The position numbers and the translations under genes are program-made. The notes below the pieces were generated by a model. That model was given only the letters and a program-made list of their open reading frames with translations, ran no database searches and was not told the DNA's origin. Below are positions 32,537 through 43,311 of a DNA stretch of 64,000 nt, in pieces. The stretch is from Gemmatimonadaceae bacterium. GTDB taxonomy: Bacteria; Gemmatimonadota; Gemmatimonadetes; Gemmatimonadales; Gemmatimonadaceae. Location of the stretch: NCBI GenBank assembly GCA_011525845.1, contig WYBP01000023.1, positions 109,964-173,963 on the forward strand. Reading direction: 5' to 3'. Every line of letters begins with the position of its first letter. Position 1 is the stretch's first letter.

Positions 32537-33425
32537 CTTCCCAGGCTGGACGTTTCCAATTCGGGTTCCGCAGCAGCGCCGCGGGGTGATAGGTCGCCAC
32601 CAGCGGGATGCCGTGGTAGCGATGCTCCTGACCGCGCAGCTTCCCGATGGGTGCGTCGGTCTCCAACAAAGTCTGCGCCGCGAACGTGCCGAGCGCGAGT
32701 ATCACTCGCGGGGCGAGGAGGTCGAGCTGGCGGAGCAGGAAGGGGCTGCACGCCGCGATCTCGGGCTTGCTCGGGTTCCGGTTCCCCGGCGGGCGATGCT
32801 TGAGCACGTTGCAGATGAACACGTCCTCGCGCTTGAAGCCGATCGCCTCGAGGATCTTGTTGAGCAGCTCCCCCGACTTGCCGACGAAGGGCTTCCCGAG
32901 CTCGTCCTCGGTGGCGCCGGGCGCCTCCCCCACCACGACGAACTTCGCCTCCGGGTTCCCCTCGCCGGGCACGTGGTTGAGCGCCGTGGCGGAGAGCGAG
33001 CAGGCGGTGCACTTCGCGATGACGGCCGCGACGTCGGCGAGCGTGCGGGCCTTCGCGAGCTCGGGGGGCGGCGCGGGGGACGCGGCCGCCTCCGGTGACT
33101 CCTCCGGCGCCGCGGGCGAGCGGGCTCCGGAGGCGGCCGCGGGCGGCGCGGCGCCGGTGGGCTTGGCATCGAGCGCCGTGAGCGCGGCGCGCCAGTCGTC
33201 CGTCATCCCGTCGGTGCGCGAGGAGGTGGGCGCTGCGGGCGGTGTGCCCGGGGTGCCCTGCGCACCCGGCGCGCCTTTCGCGCTGGCCGCGCGCGGCGGG
33301 GCCGCCCCAGCCGCGAGCACCCGCATCGCGTCCTCCACGCTGAGCGAGTCGAGCACGAACTCGGACTCCCCCATCTCGCGCCGCTGCGCGAGGTACTGCC
33401 GCAGGCGCTCGTGCGCGTCGCTCAC
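32499..33425 (-). CDS. Uracil-DNA glycosylase, iron-sulfur (family 4 type)
   Basis: The 308-residue protein has an Ala/Pro-rich, low-complexity N-terminal part (about residues 40-125) and a C-terminal glycosylase. Motif 1 is GEAPGATEDELGKPFVGKSG, motif 2 is YHPAALLRN, and the [4Fe-4S] Cys residues are in CTAC, CNVLKHRPP and AACSPF. It removes uracil from DNA. GTG 33425 shares four bases with the coaBC stop. The long N-terminal linker is unusual for family 4 and resembles the DnaE/SPO1-type fusions seen in Actinobacteria. Confidence 0.9.
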   Translation of the reverse strand: MSDAHERLRQYLAQRREMGESEFVLDSLSVEDAMRVLAAGAAPPRAASAKGAPGAQGTPGTPPAAPTSSRTDGMTDDWRAALTALDAKPTGAAPPAAASGARSPAAPEESPEAAASPAPPPELAKARTLADVAAVIAKCTACSLSATALNHVPGEGNPEAKFVVVGEAPGATEDELGKPFVGKSGELLNKILEAIGFKREDVFICNVLKHRPPGNRNPSKPEIAACSPFLLRQLDLLAPRVILALGTFAAQTLLETDAPIGKLRGQEHRYHGIPLVATYHPAALLRNPNWKRPAWEDVQLARRIFDRP

Positions 33426-34642
33426 GCCGCCCCCGCGGATGCGCCGAGCAAGCGCTCGACCCGGTCGAGGATCGCGTCCGCCACCACCGTCTTCGGCTGC
33501 AGCGGGAGCTCCTCCACGCCGCCGTCCGCCGCGATCAGCGTCACGCGGTTGGTGTCGGCGCCGAACCCGGCACCGGCCTCGCGCGCGCTGTTCGCCACGA
33601 TCAGCTGCAGCCCCTTGGCCTCGAGCTTGGTCCTGGCATGCGCCACCAGGTCGTCCGTCTCGAGCGCGAACCCGACCACCACCGTCCCGGCGCGGCGCGC
33701 GTCACGCGTGCCCAAGAGGATGTCCGCGGTCTCGTCGAGCGCGAGCGGCTCCGGCTTCCCCCGCTTCTTGATCTTCGCGCCCGCGACCTTCGCGGGCCGG
33801 AAGTCCGCCGGGGCCGCGGCCATCACCAGGACGTCCGCACTCGCCAGCTCGGTGCGCACGGCATCCGCCATCTCCTGCGTGGTCTCGACGGCGGTGGCGC
33901 AGATCCCCTCCGGCAGCGCCACGCTCAGCGGACCGTGCACCACCGCGACCTCCGCCCCCCGCCGCCAGGCCGCCGCGGCGAGCGCGACCCCCATCTTGCC
34001 GGTGGAGTGGTTGGAGAGGTAGCGCACGGGGTCGATCGGTTCACGCGTGGGCCCCGCGGTCACGAGCACCCGGCGCCCCGCCAGGGCGCCCTTCGGCTCC
34101 AGCAGCCGGCCCGCATGCGCGACGATCACCTCGGGCTCCTGCATCCGCCCCGGACCCGACCCTTCGTCGGGCGAGGCGAGTGGCCCGGTCGCGGGCTCGA
34201 GCATCGTGTGCCCGCGCTTCCGCAGCGTGGCGACGTTCGCCTGCACCGCGGGGTTCGCCCACATCCGGTCGTTCATCGCGGGCACCATGAGCACCGGCGC
34301 CTCGCAGGCGAGGAGGCAGGCCGAGAGCAGCTCATCCGCGTGGCCGTGCGCCGCACGGGCCAGGAAGTCCGCGGTGGCCGGCGCGACGATCATGAGGTCC
34401 GCCTCGCGCACCAGCCGCAGGTGGTCGAGCGCGTGCCCGTCGCCGATAAGCACGGTGTGCACCGGCCGCCCCGTGAGGGCCTCGAACGTGATGCTCCCGA
34501 TGAACTCCCGCGCCGAGCGGGTGAGCACCACGTCCACGCGGGCGCCGGCCTGCGTGAGCAATCGCGCGAGCCAGGCGGACTTGTAGCTGGCGATCCCCCC
34601 GGTCACCCCGAGGAGGATGCGCCGGCCGTCGAAGGGCCGCAT
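33422..34642 (-). CDS. coaBC: Phosphopantothenoylcysteine decarboxylase / phosphopantothenate-cysteine ligase
   Basis: The 406-residue bifunctional enzyme of coenzyme A synthesis has an N-terminal FMN-binding CoaC domain (LLGVTGGIASYKS, APATADFLAR, PAMNDRMW with the catalytic Asn and nearby His-free stretch) and a C-terminal CoaB domain (VLVTAGPTREPIDPVRYLSNHSTGKMG, AAPADFRP, KIKK). It makes phosphopantetheine from phosphopantothenate and cysteine. It lies 24 bases downstream of rpoZ, the usual arrangement of gmk-rpoZ-coaBC. Confidence 0.95.
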   Translation of the reverse strand: MRPFDGRRILLGVTGGIASYKSAWLARLLTQAGARVDVVLTRSAREFIGSITFEALTGRPVHTVLIGDGHALDHLRLVREADLMIVAPATADFLARAAHGHADELLSACLLACEAPVLMVPAMNDRMWANPAVQANVATLRKRGHTMLEPATGPLASPDEGSGPGRMQEPEVIVAHAGRLLEPKGALAGRRVLVTAGPTREPIDPVRYLSNHSTGKMGVALAAAAWRRGAEVAVVHGPLSVALPEGICATAVETTQEMADAVRTELASADVLVMAAAPADFRPAKVAGAKIKKRGKPEPLALDETADILLGTRDARRAGTVVVGFALETDDLVAHARTKLEAKGLQLIVANSAREAGAGFGADTNRVTLIAADGGVEELPLQPKTVVADAILDRVERLLGASAGAA

Positions 34643-34666
34643 CGCCGGCCGCTCCGCGTGCGCGCC

Positions 34667-34882
34667 TTACTCGCCCTTGGGGCGGCGGCGCGGGACCACG
34701 CGATACTCGATGTCGCCCGCCGAGAGGTCCTCGAGCGCGCGCGTGGTGAGCTTCTTCTCCCCGACGCGCGAGCGATCGCGCGGGAACTCGTTCAGCACCC
34801 GGGCGTACTTCGCCGCGACGAGCACCGAGAGGTACTTGTTCGTGGCGTGCCGGGTGACTTCGGACGGTGTGAAGACCTGCAT
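34667..34882 (-). CDS. rpoZ: DNA-directed RNA polymerase omega subunit
   Basis: The 71-residue protein has the omega pattern: MQVFTPSEVTRHATNKYLSVLVAAKYARVLNEF, then a Lys-rich turn and TTRALEDLSAGDIEY. It helps assemble RNA polymerase and, in some bacteria, binds ppGpp. ATG 34882 has a GGAG eight bases upstream and gives the normal length; a TTG four codons earlier is less likely. It lies between gmk and coaBC. Confidence 0.88.
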   Translation of the reverse strand: MQVFTPSEVTRHATNKYLSVLVAAKYARVLNEFPRDRSRVGEKKLTTRALEDLSAGDIEYRVVPRRRPKGE

Positions 34883-34922
34883 GATGCACTCCAACGGTGA
34901 ACGGTGATGAATGGCCTGCGAC

Positions 34923-35567
34923 TCAATGCTGGCGGTCGAACTCCCGCAGGAGGGTCGAGACCAGCCCTTCCACTTCCGCGCCCAGCGCCGGCAGACGGTC
35001 CCGGCGCAGCGCCTCCTCGTCGATGATCGCCTCCACGCGCGCCACGGCGCTCGCGAGGTCGTCGTTCTCCACCACGTGCTGGTACCGCTCCGCCTCGCGC
35101 AGTTCCTTCCGCGCGTTCTGCAACCGGAGCGCGAGGGCCTCCGCGCTCTCCGAGCGCCGGGCCTTCAACCGCTCCACCAGCACCTCGATCGACGGCGGCA
35201 CCACGAAGATCGTGACCGCCTCGGGGAACGCCGCCACCACCTGCTGCGCCCCCTGCACGTCGATCGCCAGCAGCACATGCTTCCCCGCCCCCAGCACCTG
35301 CGCGATGGTGGACCGCAGCGTGCCGTACCGGTTGCCATGCACCTCCGCCCACTCGGCGAACTCCCCGCGCGCCACCCGCGCGTCGAACTCCGCCCGGTCC
35401 AGGAAGTGGTAGTTCACGCCATCCACCTCACCGGGCCGCGGCGCGCGCGTGGTGCACGACACCGAGTAGCCCACGTCCTGCCGCCGCTCCAGCAACTCCT
35501 GGGCGATCGTGGTCTTGCCCGCCCCCGAAGGCGCGGAGAGCACCACCGGGAACGCCCTGCCGCTCAC
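34923..35567 (-). CDS. gmk: Guanylate kinase
   Basis: The 214-residue enzyme phosphorylates GMP to GDP. It has the Walker A SAPSGAGKTT, the GMP-binding SCTTRAPRPGEVDGVNYHFL, the E-W-A-x-V-H-G-x-x-Y-G-T motif, and DVQGAQQV. The GTG start shares four bases with the yicC-like stop. The frame is open far upstream, but the domain begins at this GTG. Confidence 0.95.
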   Translation of the reverse strand: MSGRAFPVVLSAPSGAGKTTIAQELLERRQDVGYSVSCTTRAPRPGEVDGVNYHFLDRAEFDARVARGEFAEWAEVHGNRYGTLRSTIAQVLGAGKHVLLAIDVQGAQQVVAAFPEAVTIFVVPPSIEVLVERLKARRSESAEALALRLQNARKELREAERYQHVVENDDLASAVARVEAIIDEEALRRDRLPALGAEVEGLVSTLLREFDRQH

Positions 35568-36445
35568 TCGAGGTTCTCCACCTGTTCGCGGATCCGCTCG
35601 AGCTCCTCCTTGATCGCCACCACGTCCTGCAGCATCGCGGCGTCGTTCGCCTTGCTCCCCGTGGTGTTCGCCTCGCGGAGCAGCTCCTGCAGCAGGAACC
35701 CGAGGCGCTTCCCCACGGGCTCCGCATCGTTCGCCTTCAACGTGTCGCGGAAGGCCGCGATATGGGACGAGAAGCGGTCCAGCTCCTCCCCCACGTCGAG
35801 CTTGTCCGCGAGGATCGCGATCTCCTGCGCCAGCCGCTGCGGATCGACGGAGACGCCCCCGGCCAGCCGCTCCACGCTCCCCTTCAGCCGGATCAGCTGC
35901 GCCTCCATCCGCTCGGGCGCACGTGCCGCGATCCGCGCCACCGCCTGCTCCACCAGCGTCAACCGCTCGGCGATCACCTCCGCGAGACGCGAACCCTCCG
36001 CCTCCCGCATCGCCTGCAACGCGTCGATCGCCGTCCCGACCACCGCCAGCAGCTCGTCCGCCGTCGCGGCGGCGAGCGCGTCCTCGTCCTGCTGCACCCG
36101 CATCACGTCCGGCATCCGCAGTACCGTCGCGACGTCCACGTCTCCCGAGAGGCCGTGCGCGTCGCGCAACCGGAGCAGGTCGGCGGCGAACCGGGCGAAA
36201 CGCTCCTCGTCCACCGAGAGCCCCGACTCCTCGTTCCGCTCCACCCGCGCCATCGCCGTCACGTGCCCCCGCGCGATCCGTTGCCGGAGCGCCTCGCGCA
36301 CCTCCCCCTCCCACTGCGAGAGCGCGGTGGAGAGCTTGATGCTGGGGTTGAAGAACCGATGATTGACGGAGCGCAGCTCGACGCTCACGCGCGAACCGCC
36401 GACGGGCCCTTCGGCCGCCCCGAATCCAGTCATGCTGCGAATCAT
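35564..36445 (-). CDS. yicC: YicC-family endoribonuclease-like protein
   Basis: The 293-residue protein starts with MIRSMTGFGAAEG and continues with VELRSVNHRFF, the hallmarks of the YicC family, and ends with the DUF1732-type helical region (LLQELLREANTTGSKANDA). E. coli YicC acts in stress response and small-RNA turnover and has endoribonuclease activity. The gene is coupled to gmk. A candidate promoter lies just upstream. Confidence 0.9.
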   Translation of the reverse strand: MIRSMTGFGAAEGPVGGSRVSVELRSVNHRFFNPSIKLSTALSQWEGEVREALRQRIARGHVTAMARVERNEESGLSVDEERFARFAADLLRLRDAHGLSGDVDVATVLRMPDVMRVQQDEDALAAATADELLAVVGTAIDALQAMREAEGSRLAEVIAERLTLVEQAVARIAARAPERMEAQLIRLKGSVERLAGGVSVDPQRLAQEIAILADKLDVGEELDRFSSHIAAFRDTLKANDAEPVGKRLGFLLQELLREANTTGSKANDAAMLQDVVAIKEELERIREQVENLE

Positions 36446-36456
36446 GAGAGCCTGAT

Positions 36457-36485
36457 AAGTTACGCTGGCTCCTGCACTTGAACAA
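36457..36485 (-). promoter_or_regulatory. Candidate promoter of yicC-gmk-rpoZ-coaBC
   Basis: On the minus strand TTGTTC (36485-36480) and TAACTT (36462-36457) are separated by 17 bases and end 12 bases before the yicC start. The short leader and imperfect boxes make this only a candidate. Confidence 0.4.
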
Positions 36486-36519
36486 GGTGCGAGGGGCGCC
36501 GGATCGCGCCTGGGGAGGC

Positions 36520-38352
36520 TCAGTTCCAGAACTCCCAGCGGATTCCGTAGAGCTGCACCAGGCGGGGCATCAGGTAGCCCGGGACCGTCTCGTACACCTT
36601 CCCCACCGGGTTCCGGTTGTACCAGAACACGTGCGCCGCGCCGATCCGGATCTCGAGCATCGTCACCACGGTGCTCGCCCCTTCGGCCCGGTCGAGTCCG
36701 CCGGCACCATCCGGTGCCTCGAGCGCTCCGCGCCATTCATGTATCGCTGAAGCTCGGAGCGTGAACTGCTTGCGCACCAACCACTTCTCTAGTCCGGTAA
36801 CGACACTCAGCTCGGTCCGGGACTCGATTGTCGGACGGTACGGGCCGTCCGCATCCCAGCGGATCCCGCGCCAGCTGAACGAGAACGGACCGCGGATCCG
36901 GCCCGAGAGCCCCGCCTCCAGGCCGTTCGCCGCGGGCACGTCGACCGGGCCGTAATCGGCGTCGAACACGGGCATCCCGAGCAGCCGCGACGACGAGCGT
37001 CGGACGGCCCCCGCGGTGATCCACCGGTCCCAGACGCGCACGCCCACCTCCGCGCGTGACGTGGTCCGCGTCGGGCCCCCGACGGCGGTATCCTCGGGCG
37101 CGTGCACCGAGTGGGCCGCCCCGAGGTGCAACCAGGGGAAGGGCGTCAGGAGCGCGACGGCGTCCACGCGCGAGGTGGAATCCGGCCCCCCCTGCTCCGC
37201 GACGCCGCTCAGCGCGAGCCACCGGTTCTCCCACGAGGCGCGGAGCGCGGGGGCCACCCGCTGCACGCCGCCGCGACTGCGCAGCCGCGCGCTCCCCGAG
37301 ATGCGCGCCCCCCACCGCTGCACGCCCACGGTGGCCACGTACTGCTCCTGCGTCACCACCGTGTCGCCGGCGGCGAGCGTCGAGTCGTTCTTCTCCGCGT
37401 GCTGCGACGTGGACGCGATCAACTGCGCCCAGAACGCCGCGGTATCAGGGTCGGCCCACGCCACCCGCACGTAGGCCACCTGGTCGATCCCCTTGAACGC
37501 ACCGATCGCCGCCGGGTCGAGCGTCCCCGAGATCACGTTGCGCTTCGTCGCGGTGCGCGTGCGGCTGTAGCGCGTGGCGACCGCGTCCACCGTGAGCCGG
37601 CCGCGCGCGACCCCGGCGCGGCCGAAGGCGCCGAGCCCGTCCCCGTCCCCGGCCGTGCGCACGCTGGTCGTCGAGTACTGCTGGGCCGCGAGCTGCAGCA
37701 CACCCCCACTCTGCATCCGCTTGCCGAAGAACCCGCGGTACAGGTTGGTGTTCTCCGACCCCGTGAGGATGTCGGTGCGGGTCTGCGGCGTGGTGAGCTG
37801 CACGCGCCAGGAGCGCAGGTGCACGCGGAGCTCTCCCGCGCCCCGTTCCACCGCCACCTCCTCCAGCGACCAGAGCTGGATCACCCCCAGGTCCCGCACG
37901 CCCCCCTCGCGCGCGTCGAGCGCGTCGAGTTCCACGCCATCGAGGAAGACGCGCACGCGCCCCGGCTCGCCGTACCAGCTCGACGCCGTGGGCGCGGCGA
38001 TGAAGCCCGCGAAGTAGGTCGTGACGCCCGGCACCTGCGACACGAGCTCGGCGACCGTCAGCGCCCCGCTCGCGAAGAGCGCGTCGCGGTCCCAGACGGT
38101 GCGCCGCCCCCGCACCTCCGGCATCGCGGGACGCGGCGCCACCGCGATCGGCGACTTGACGGTGTCCTTGGGCACGGTGTCCGCACGGGCCGGGCCGGCG
38201 AGGAGCGAGTCCGCCCGGCCGCTGTCCGCCAGCGGCGGGGGCGGGAGCGGCACCCGCGGCCGCATGGTGTCCACCGGCACCTGGCCCCGGAGCGGCGCGG
38301 CGACGAGCACCGACGACGCGAACAGCAGCGCCGCCGCGCGGAGGAACCGCAC
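36520..38352 (-). CDS. Outer-membrane beta-barrel protein with TonB-receptor plug-like domain
   Basis: The 610-residue protein has a signal peptide (RAAALLFASSVLVAAPLRGQ), a Pro-rich segment, and then a plug-like domain (FASGALTVAELVSQVPGVT, RVRVFLDGVELDALDAREGGV, LEEVAVERGAGELRV). The rest is built of alternating short beta strands and ends with an aromatic C-terminus (IRWEFWN), consistent with BAM-dependent insertion. It is probably a small TonB-dependent or plug-containing channel; no clear TonB box is seen. GTG 38352 lies two bases after the pepA stop, so it is co-transcribed with pepA. Confidence 0.8.
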   Translation of the reverse strand: MRFLRAAALLFASSVLVAAPLRGQVPVDTMRPRVPLPPPPLADSGRADSLLAGPARADTVPKDTVKSPIAVAPRPAMPEVRGRRTVWDRDALFASGALTVAELVSQVPGVTTYFAGFIAAPTASSWYGEPGRVRVFLDGVELDALDAREGGVRDLGVIQLWSLEEVAVERGAGELRVHLRSWRVQLTTPQTRTDILTGSENTNLYRGFFGKRMQSGGVLQLAAQQYSTTSVRTAGDGDGLGAFGRAGVARGRLTVDAVATRYSRTRTATKRNVISGTLDPAAIGAFKGIDQVAYVRVAWADPDTAAFWAQLIASTSQHAEKNDSTLAAGDTVVTQEQYVATVGVQRWGARISGSARLRSRGGVQRVAPALRASWENRWLALSGVAEQGGPDSTSRVDAVALLTPFPWLHLGAAHSVHAPEDTAVGGPTRTTSRAEVGVRVWDRWITAGAVRRSSSRLLGMPVFDADYGPVDVPAANGLEAGLSGRIRGPFSFSWRGIRWDADGPYRPTIESRTELSVVTGLEKWLVRKQFTLRASAIHEWRGALEAPDGAGGLDRAEGASTVVTMLEIRIGAAHVFWYNRNPVGKVYETVPGYLMPRLVQLYGIRWEFWN

Positions 38353-38354
38353 GG

Positions 38355-39829
38355 TCAGTGCGCGCGCTCGCGCACGAATTCCACGAAGGTCCGCACCGGC
38401 GTGCCGGTCGGCCCCTTGGGCATCACCACGAGGTCCGTCTCGGAGTACGCGGTCCCCGCGACGTCCAGGTGCACCCACGGCATCCCCTCCGCGAACTCGG
38501 CCAGGAAGAGCGCGGCGGTGATCGATCCCGCCCCGCGACCGCCGATGTTGCGGATGTCCGCCACGTCGGACTTGATCAACTCCTTGTACTCCTCGAAGAG
38601 CGGGAGTTGCCATCCGACCTCGCCGCCGCGGCGCCCCGCGGCGAGCACCTCGTTCACCACGTCCTGGTCGTTCCCCATCACGCCCACCGTCGTGTTCCCG
38701 AGCGCGGTGACCACGGCACCGGTCAGCGTCGCCGCATCGACCACAGCCTGCGGCTTGTAGCGCCGGGCGTAGCAGAGCACGTCCGCCAGCACCAGCCGCC
38801 CCTCGGCGTCGGTGTTCTGGATCTCGATCGACTTGCCATTGCTGGCCCGGACCACGTCGCCGGGCTTCATCGCCTCGCCGCCGAGCATGTTGGTGGTGGA
38901 GCCGACGAGCGCGACCACGTTCACGCGCGGCTTGAGCCGGCCGATCGCCTCCATGGCGCCCAGCACGCCGGCCGCGCCGGACATGTCGAACTTCATGAGC
39001 TCCATGCTGGCCGCGGGCTTGATCGAGATCCCGCCGGAGTCGAAGCAGAGCCCCTTCCCCACGAGCGCCACGGGCGCCTCGCCACGCTTGCCGCCCTTGT
39101 ACTCGAGGACGATGAGCTTGGGGTCCTGCGTGGTGGCCTGCGCCACCGCGAGGAACGACCCCATCTTGAGGCGCTGCATCTCGCGGCGGCCGAGCACCTT
39201 CACCGGCATCTTGTGCCGCTTGCCGATCTCGCGGGCGGTGCGCGCGAGGTACTCGGGGGTGCAGATGTTCCCGGGGAGCATCGCCAGCCGGCGGGCGAGC
39301 CGCTGCCCCTCGGCCACCGCGGTCCCGGCGACGAGGGCGGCGCGCGCGGCGCGCACGCTCGGCACGAAGAGCGTGACGGCCGCGAGCGGCTTCTTCCGCG
39401 ACTCCTTGGGGAGCGGCGAGTGCAGCTCCCGGAACTCCCAGGCGCCGAGCGAGAGCCCGACGATCGCCCCCTCGAGCCACTCCTCGGTGAGCTCCTCCGC
39501 CCAGAAGGTCGCGCGGCCGACGCCAAGACCGTTCGCCTTGCGGCCGGCGAGCGTGGCGGCACGCGTCACGCCCTTCACGCTGTCACCGGCGCCCGTGCCC
39601 ACGAGGAGCACCCGCTCCGGCCCGCCCGAGGGGGCGAAGAGGAGGAGCGACTCGTCCTTCGCACCGCGGAAATCCTTCCGCCTCACCGCGCGCGAGAGCG
39701 CGCCTTCGTACCGCTTGTCGAGTGCGGCCAGCGCCTTCGGCCAGCTCGGATCGGCGGGGAGCGCCACCACGAGGAGCGGTGTCGCGGCGCGCGACGGGTC
39801 GCCCGCGCGGACGTCGAACTTGATCGACA

Positions 39830-39830
<1 letters not shown>
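38355..39830 (-). CDS. pepA: Cytosol (leucyl) aminopeptidase, M17
   Basis: The 491-residue protein has the M17 N-terminal macro-like domain and a C-terminal metallopeptidase domain with GKGLCFDSGGISIKPAASM, the active-site Lys and Asp, and the signature NTDAEGRLVLAD. It removes N-terminal residues, preferring Leu, and forms hexamers with two metal ions per subunit. Its ATG overlaps the icd stop by one base (TGATG), so it follows isocitrate dehydrogenase. Confidence 0.93.
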
Positions 39831-41077
<1,247 letters not shown>

Positions 41078-41104
41078 GGGCGCTGGTGTGGTGGAGTCGG
41101 TAAG

Positions 41105-42091
41105 CTAGGGACGCGTCGCCGCGCCGAGCAAGCGATCCGGCGGCGCGTCGCCACGGAAGAACGCGCGCAGGTTCTCGACCGCGCGCATCCCCATCGCCTC
41201 GCGCGTCTCGCGCGTCGCGCTGCCCAGGTGCGGGAGGAGCACCACGTCGTCGCGGTCCACGAGCCCGGGATGCACCACGGGCTCCTCCTCGTAGACGTCG
41301 AGTCCCGCGCCCGCGATGCGTCCTGCGCGCAGCGCGTCCACGAGCGCCTGCTCGTCCACCACGTCGCCGCGGGCGGTGTTGATGAGCACCGCGCCGGGGC
41401 GCATGCGCGCGAGCTCTCGCGCGCCGATCAGGTGGCGCGTCTCGGGGGTCGCCGGGCAGTGGAGCGAGAGCACGTCGACCTCCGGCAGGAGCGCGTCGAG
41501 CGACGCGACGAAACGCACGCCATCCCGTTCGCTCTCAGGAGGCGAGGTGCGCGTCCACGCGACCACGGGCATCGCGAACGCGCGCTGCGCGCGTTCCGCC
41601 ACCGCCCGTCCGATCCGCCCGAACCCCACGATGCCGAGCGTCCGCCCCGTGAGGCGGCGGCCCAGCAGGTGCGTCGGCCGCCACCCGGTCCAGGTGCCGG
41701 CGCGCAACGCGCGCTCCCCTTCCCCCGCGCGGCGGTGCACGGCGAGCATCAGAAGGATCGCGAGGTCCGCGGTGTCGTCCGTGAGCACGTCCGGCGTGTT
41801 GGTCACCACCACGCCGGCACGAGCAGCCGCGTCGAGCGCGATGTGGTTCACGCCGACGCCGAAGTTGGCCACGATCCGCGCGCGCACCCCCGGGCCCTCG
41901 AAGCAGGGCGCCATCACGCGGTCCGTCACGGTGCAGAGCAGCGCGTCGTGGTCCCGCATCGCGGCGGCGAGTTCCCGTTCCGTGAGCGGTCGGTCCGACG
42001 GCTCCTGCGTCACCTCGAACGACTCACGGAGGGCTGTCTCCACGGCCGCCGGGAGGCGGCGCGTGACCAGCACCGAGGGTCGCGTGCTCAC
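41105..42091 (-). CDS. D-2-hydroxyacid dehydrogenase (glyoxylate/hydroxypyruvate reductase type)
   Basis: The 328-residue protein has the NAD(P) motif GIVGFGRIGRAVA, the catalytic Arg in NTARGDVVDE, Glu in LDVYEEEP, and His in LPHLGSAT. The GTG start shares four bases with the stop of the serine-glyoxylate aminotransferase upstream, so the pair probably works together: transamination of glyoxylate, and reduction of hydroxypyruvate or glyoxylate. Phosphoglycerate dehydrogenase is less likely because no ACT domain follows. Confidence 0.88.
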   Translation of the reverse strand: MSTRPSVLVTRRLPAAVETALRESFEVTQEPSDRPLTERELAAAMRDHDALLCTVTDRVMAPCFEGPGVRARIVANFGVGVNHIALDAAARAGVVVTNTPDVLTDDTADLAILLMLAVHRRAGEGERALRAGTWTGWRPTHLLGRRLTGRTLGIVGFGRIGRAVAERAQRAFAMPVVAWTRTSPPESERDGVRFVASLDALLPEVDVLSLHCPATPETRHLIGARELARMRPGAVLINTARGDVVDEQALVDALRAGRIAGAGLDVYEEEPVVHPGLVDRDDVVLLPHLGSATRETREAMGMRAVENLRAFFRGDAPPDRLLGAATRP

Positions 42092-43254
42092 GCCGACTCG
42101 TGGTACCAGCGCTGCGCCGCGGCGACTCCGGCGCCATACGGCACGGGGATCCCCGCGTCGTGCAGCGCCAGCTCGGTGCCGGCGAGCGCGCCCAGGAGCA
42201 TCAGCGCGTTCACGTCCCCCAGGTGCCCGATGCGGAAGACGCGCCCGTTGAGGCGGCCGAGCCCGGAGCCGAGGGCCAGGTCCCAGCGGCGGAAGGCGTG
42301 GTCGATCACGTGCCGTGCGTCCTTCCCGTCGGGCACGACGATCCCCGTCACCGTGTTGGAGCGCGATTCCGGGTCGCGCGCGATGAGCTGGAGCCCCCAG
42401 GCGTGCACCGCGCGCCGCACCCCTTCCGCGAGCCGCGCGTGCCGCGCCGCGACCTGCGCCATTCCCTCCTCGTGCAGCATGTCGAGTGCTTCGCGCAGGC
42501 CGAAGAGGTGCGCGAGCGCGGGGGTGTAGGGGAAGTAGCCCTGGTCGTTGTGCAGGATCTGCGGCCTGAGGTCGAAGTAGGCGCGCGGGAATCGGTTGGT
42601 CTCGATCCTCCCGAGCGCCTCGGGGGAGACGCAGAGCATCCCGAGCCCGGCGGGCATCATGAAGCCCTTCTGCGAGCCGCAGATCGCGACATCCACGCCC
42701 CACACGTCGAACTGGAAGTCGAGCGAGCCGATCGAACTGACGCCGTCCACCAGCAGGAGCGCGGGGTGCCGTGCCTCGTCCATCGCCTCGCGGATGCCGG
42801 CGAGGTCGTTCGTCACCCCCGTTGCCGTCTCGTTGTGCACCAAGAGCACGGCCTTGATGGCGTGCGCCTTGTCGGCCGCGAGCGCAGCACCGATCAGGCC
42901 GGGATCCACGGCCTCACCCCACTCCACGTCGATCACGTCCACACGGAAGCCGAGCCGCTCGGCGGTGTCGATGAAGAGGTGCGAGAACTGGCCGAAGCGC
43001 GCGGCGAGCACCCGGTCGCCCGGGGCGAGCGTGTTCGTGAGCGCGGCCTCCCACATCCCGGTTCCCGTGGCGGCGAAGATGAAGGGACGCCCATCGTTGG
43101 CGCCGAACACGGGCTTGAGGTCGCGCAGCAGCCCGTGGGTGAGCTCCGGGAAGGCGGAGGAGCGATGATCCTCCTGCGCGCGGTGCATCGCGCGGAGCAC
43201 CCGGTCGGGCACGTTCGTGGGACCGGGGACGAAGAGATGGTGGCGTCCGGACAT
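42088..43254 (-). CDS. Serine-glyoxylate aminotransferase-like PLP enzyme
   Basis: The 388-residue class V aminotransferase starts HHLFVPGPTNVPDRVL, as AGXT/SgaA enzymes do, and has TGTGMWEAALTN, the cofactor Asp-Val region LLVDGVSSIGS, and the PLP Lys196 in CGSQKGFMMP. It transfers the amino group of serine (or alanine) to glyoxylate, making hydroxypyruvate and glycine. It is coupled to the hydroxyacid dehydrogenase by a four-base overlap. No purine-rich ribosome-binding site is evident before the ATG. Confidence 0.87.
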   Translation of the reverse strand: MSGRHHLFVPGPTNVPDRVLRAMHRAQEDHRSSAFPELTHGLLRDLKPVFGANDGRPFIFAATGTGMWEAALTNTLAPGDRVLAARFGQFSHLFIDTAERLGFRVDVIDVEWGEAVDPGLIGAALAADKAHAIKAVLLVHNETATGVTNDLAGIREAMDEARHPALLLVDGVSSIGSLDFQFDVWGVDVAICGSQKGFMMPAGLGMLCVSPEALGRIETNRFPRAYFDLRPQILHNDQGYFPYTPALAHLFGLREALDMLHEEGMAQVAARHARLAEGVRRAVHAWGLQLIARDPESRSNTVTGIVVPDGKDARHVIDHAFRRWDLALGSGLGRLNGRVFRIGHLGDVNALMLLGALAGTELALHDAGIPVPYGAGVAAAQRWYHESA

Positions 43255-43311
43255 CTGGAGGGGGCTTTGGGAGTGCTGGGTGTCGCGCCTGGTCGAATGT
43301 AGCTTCCGACG

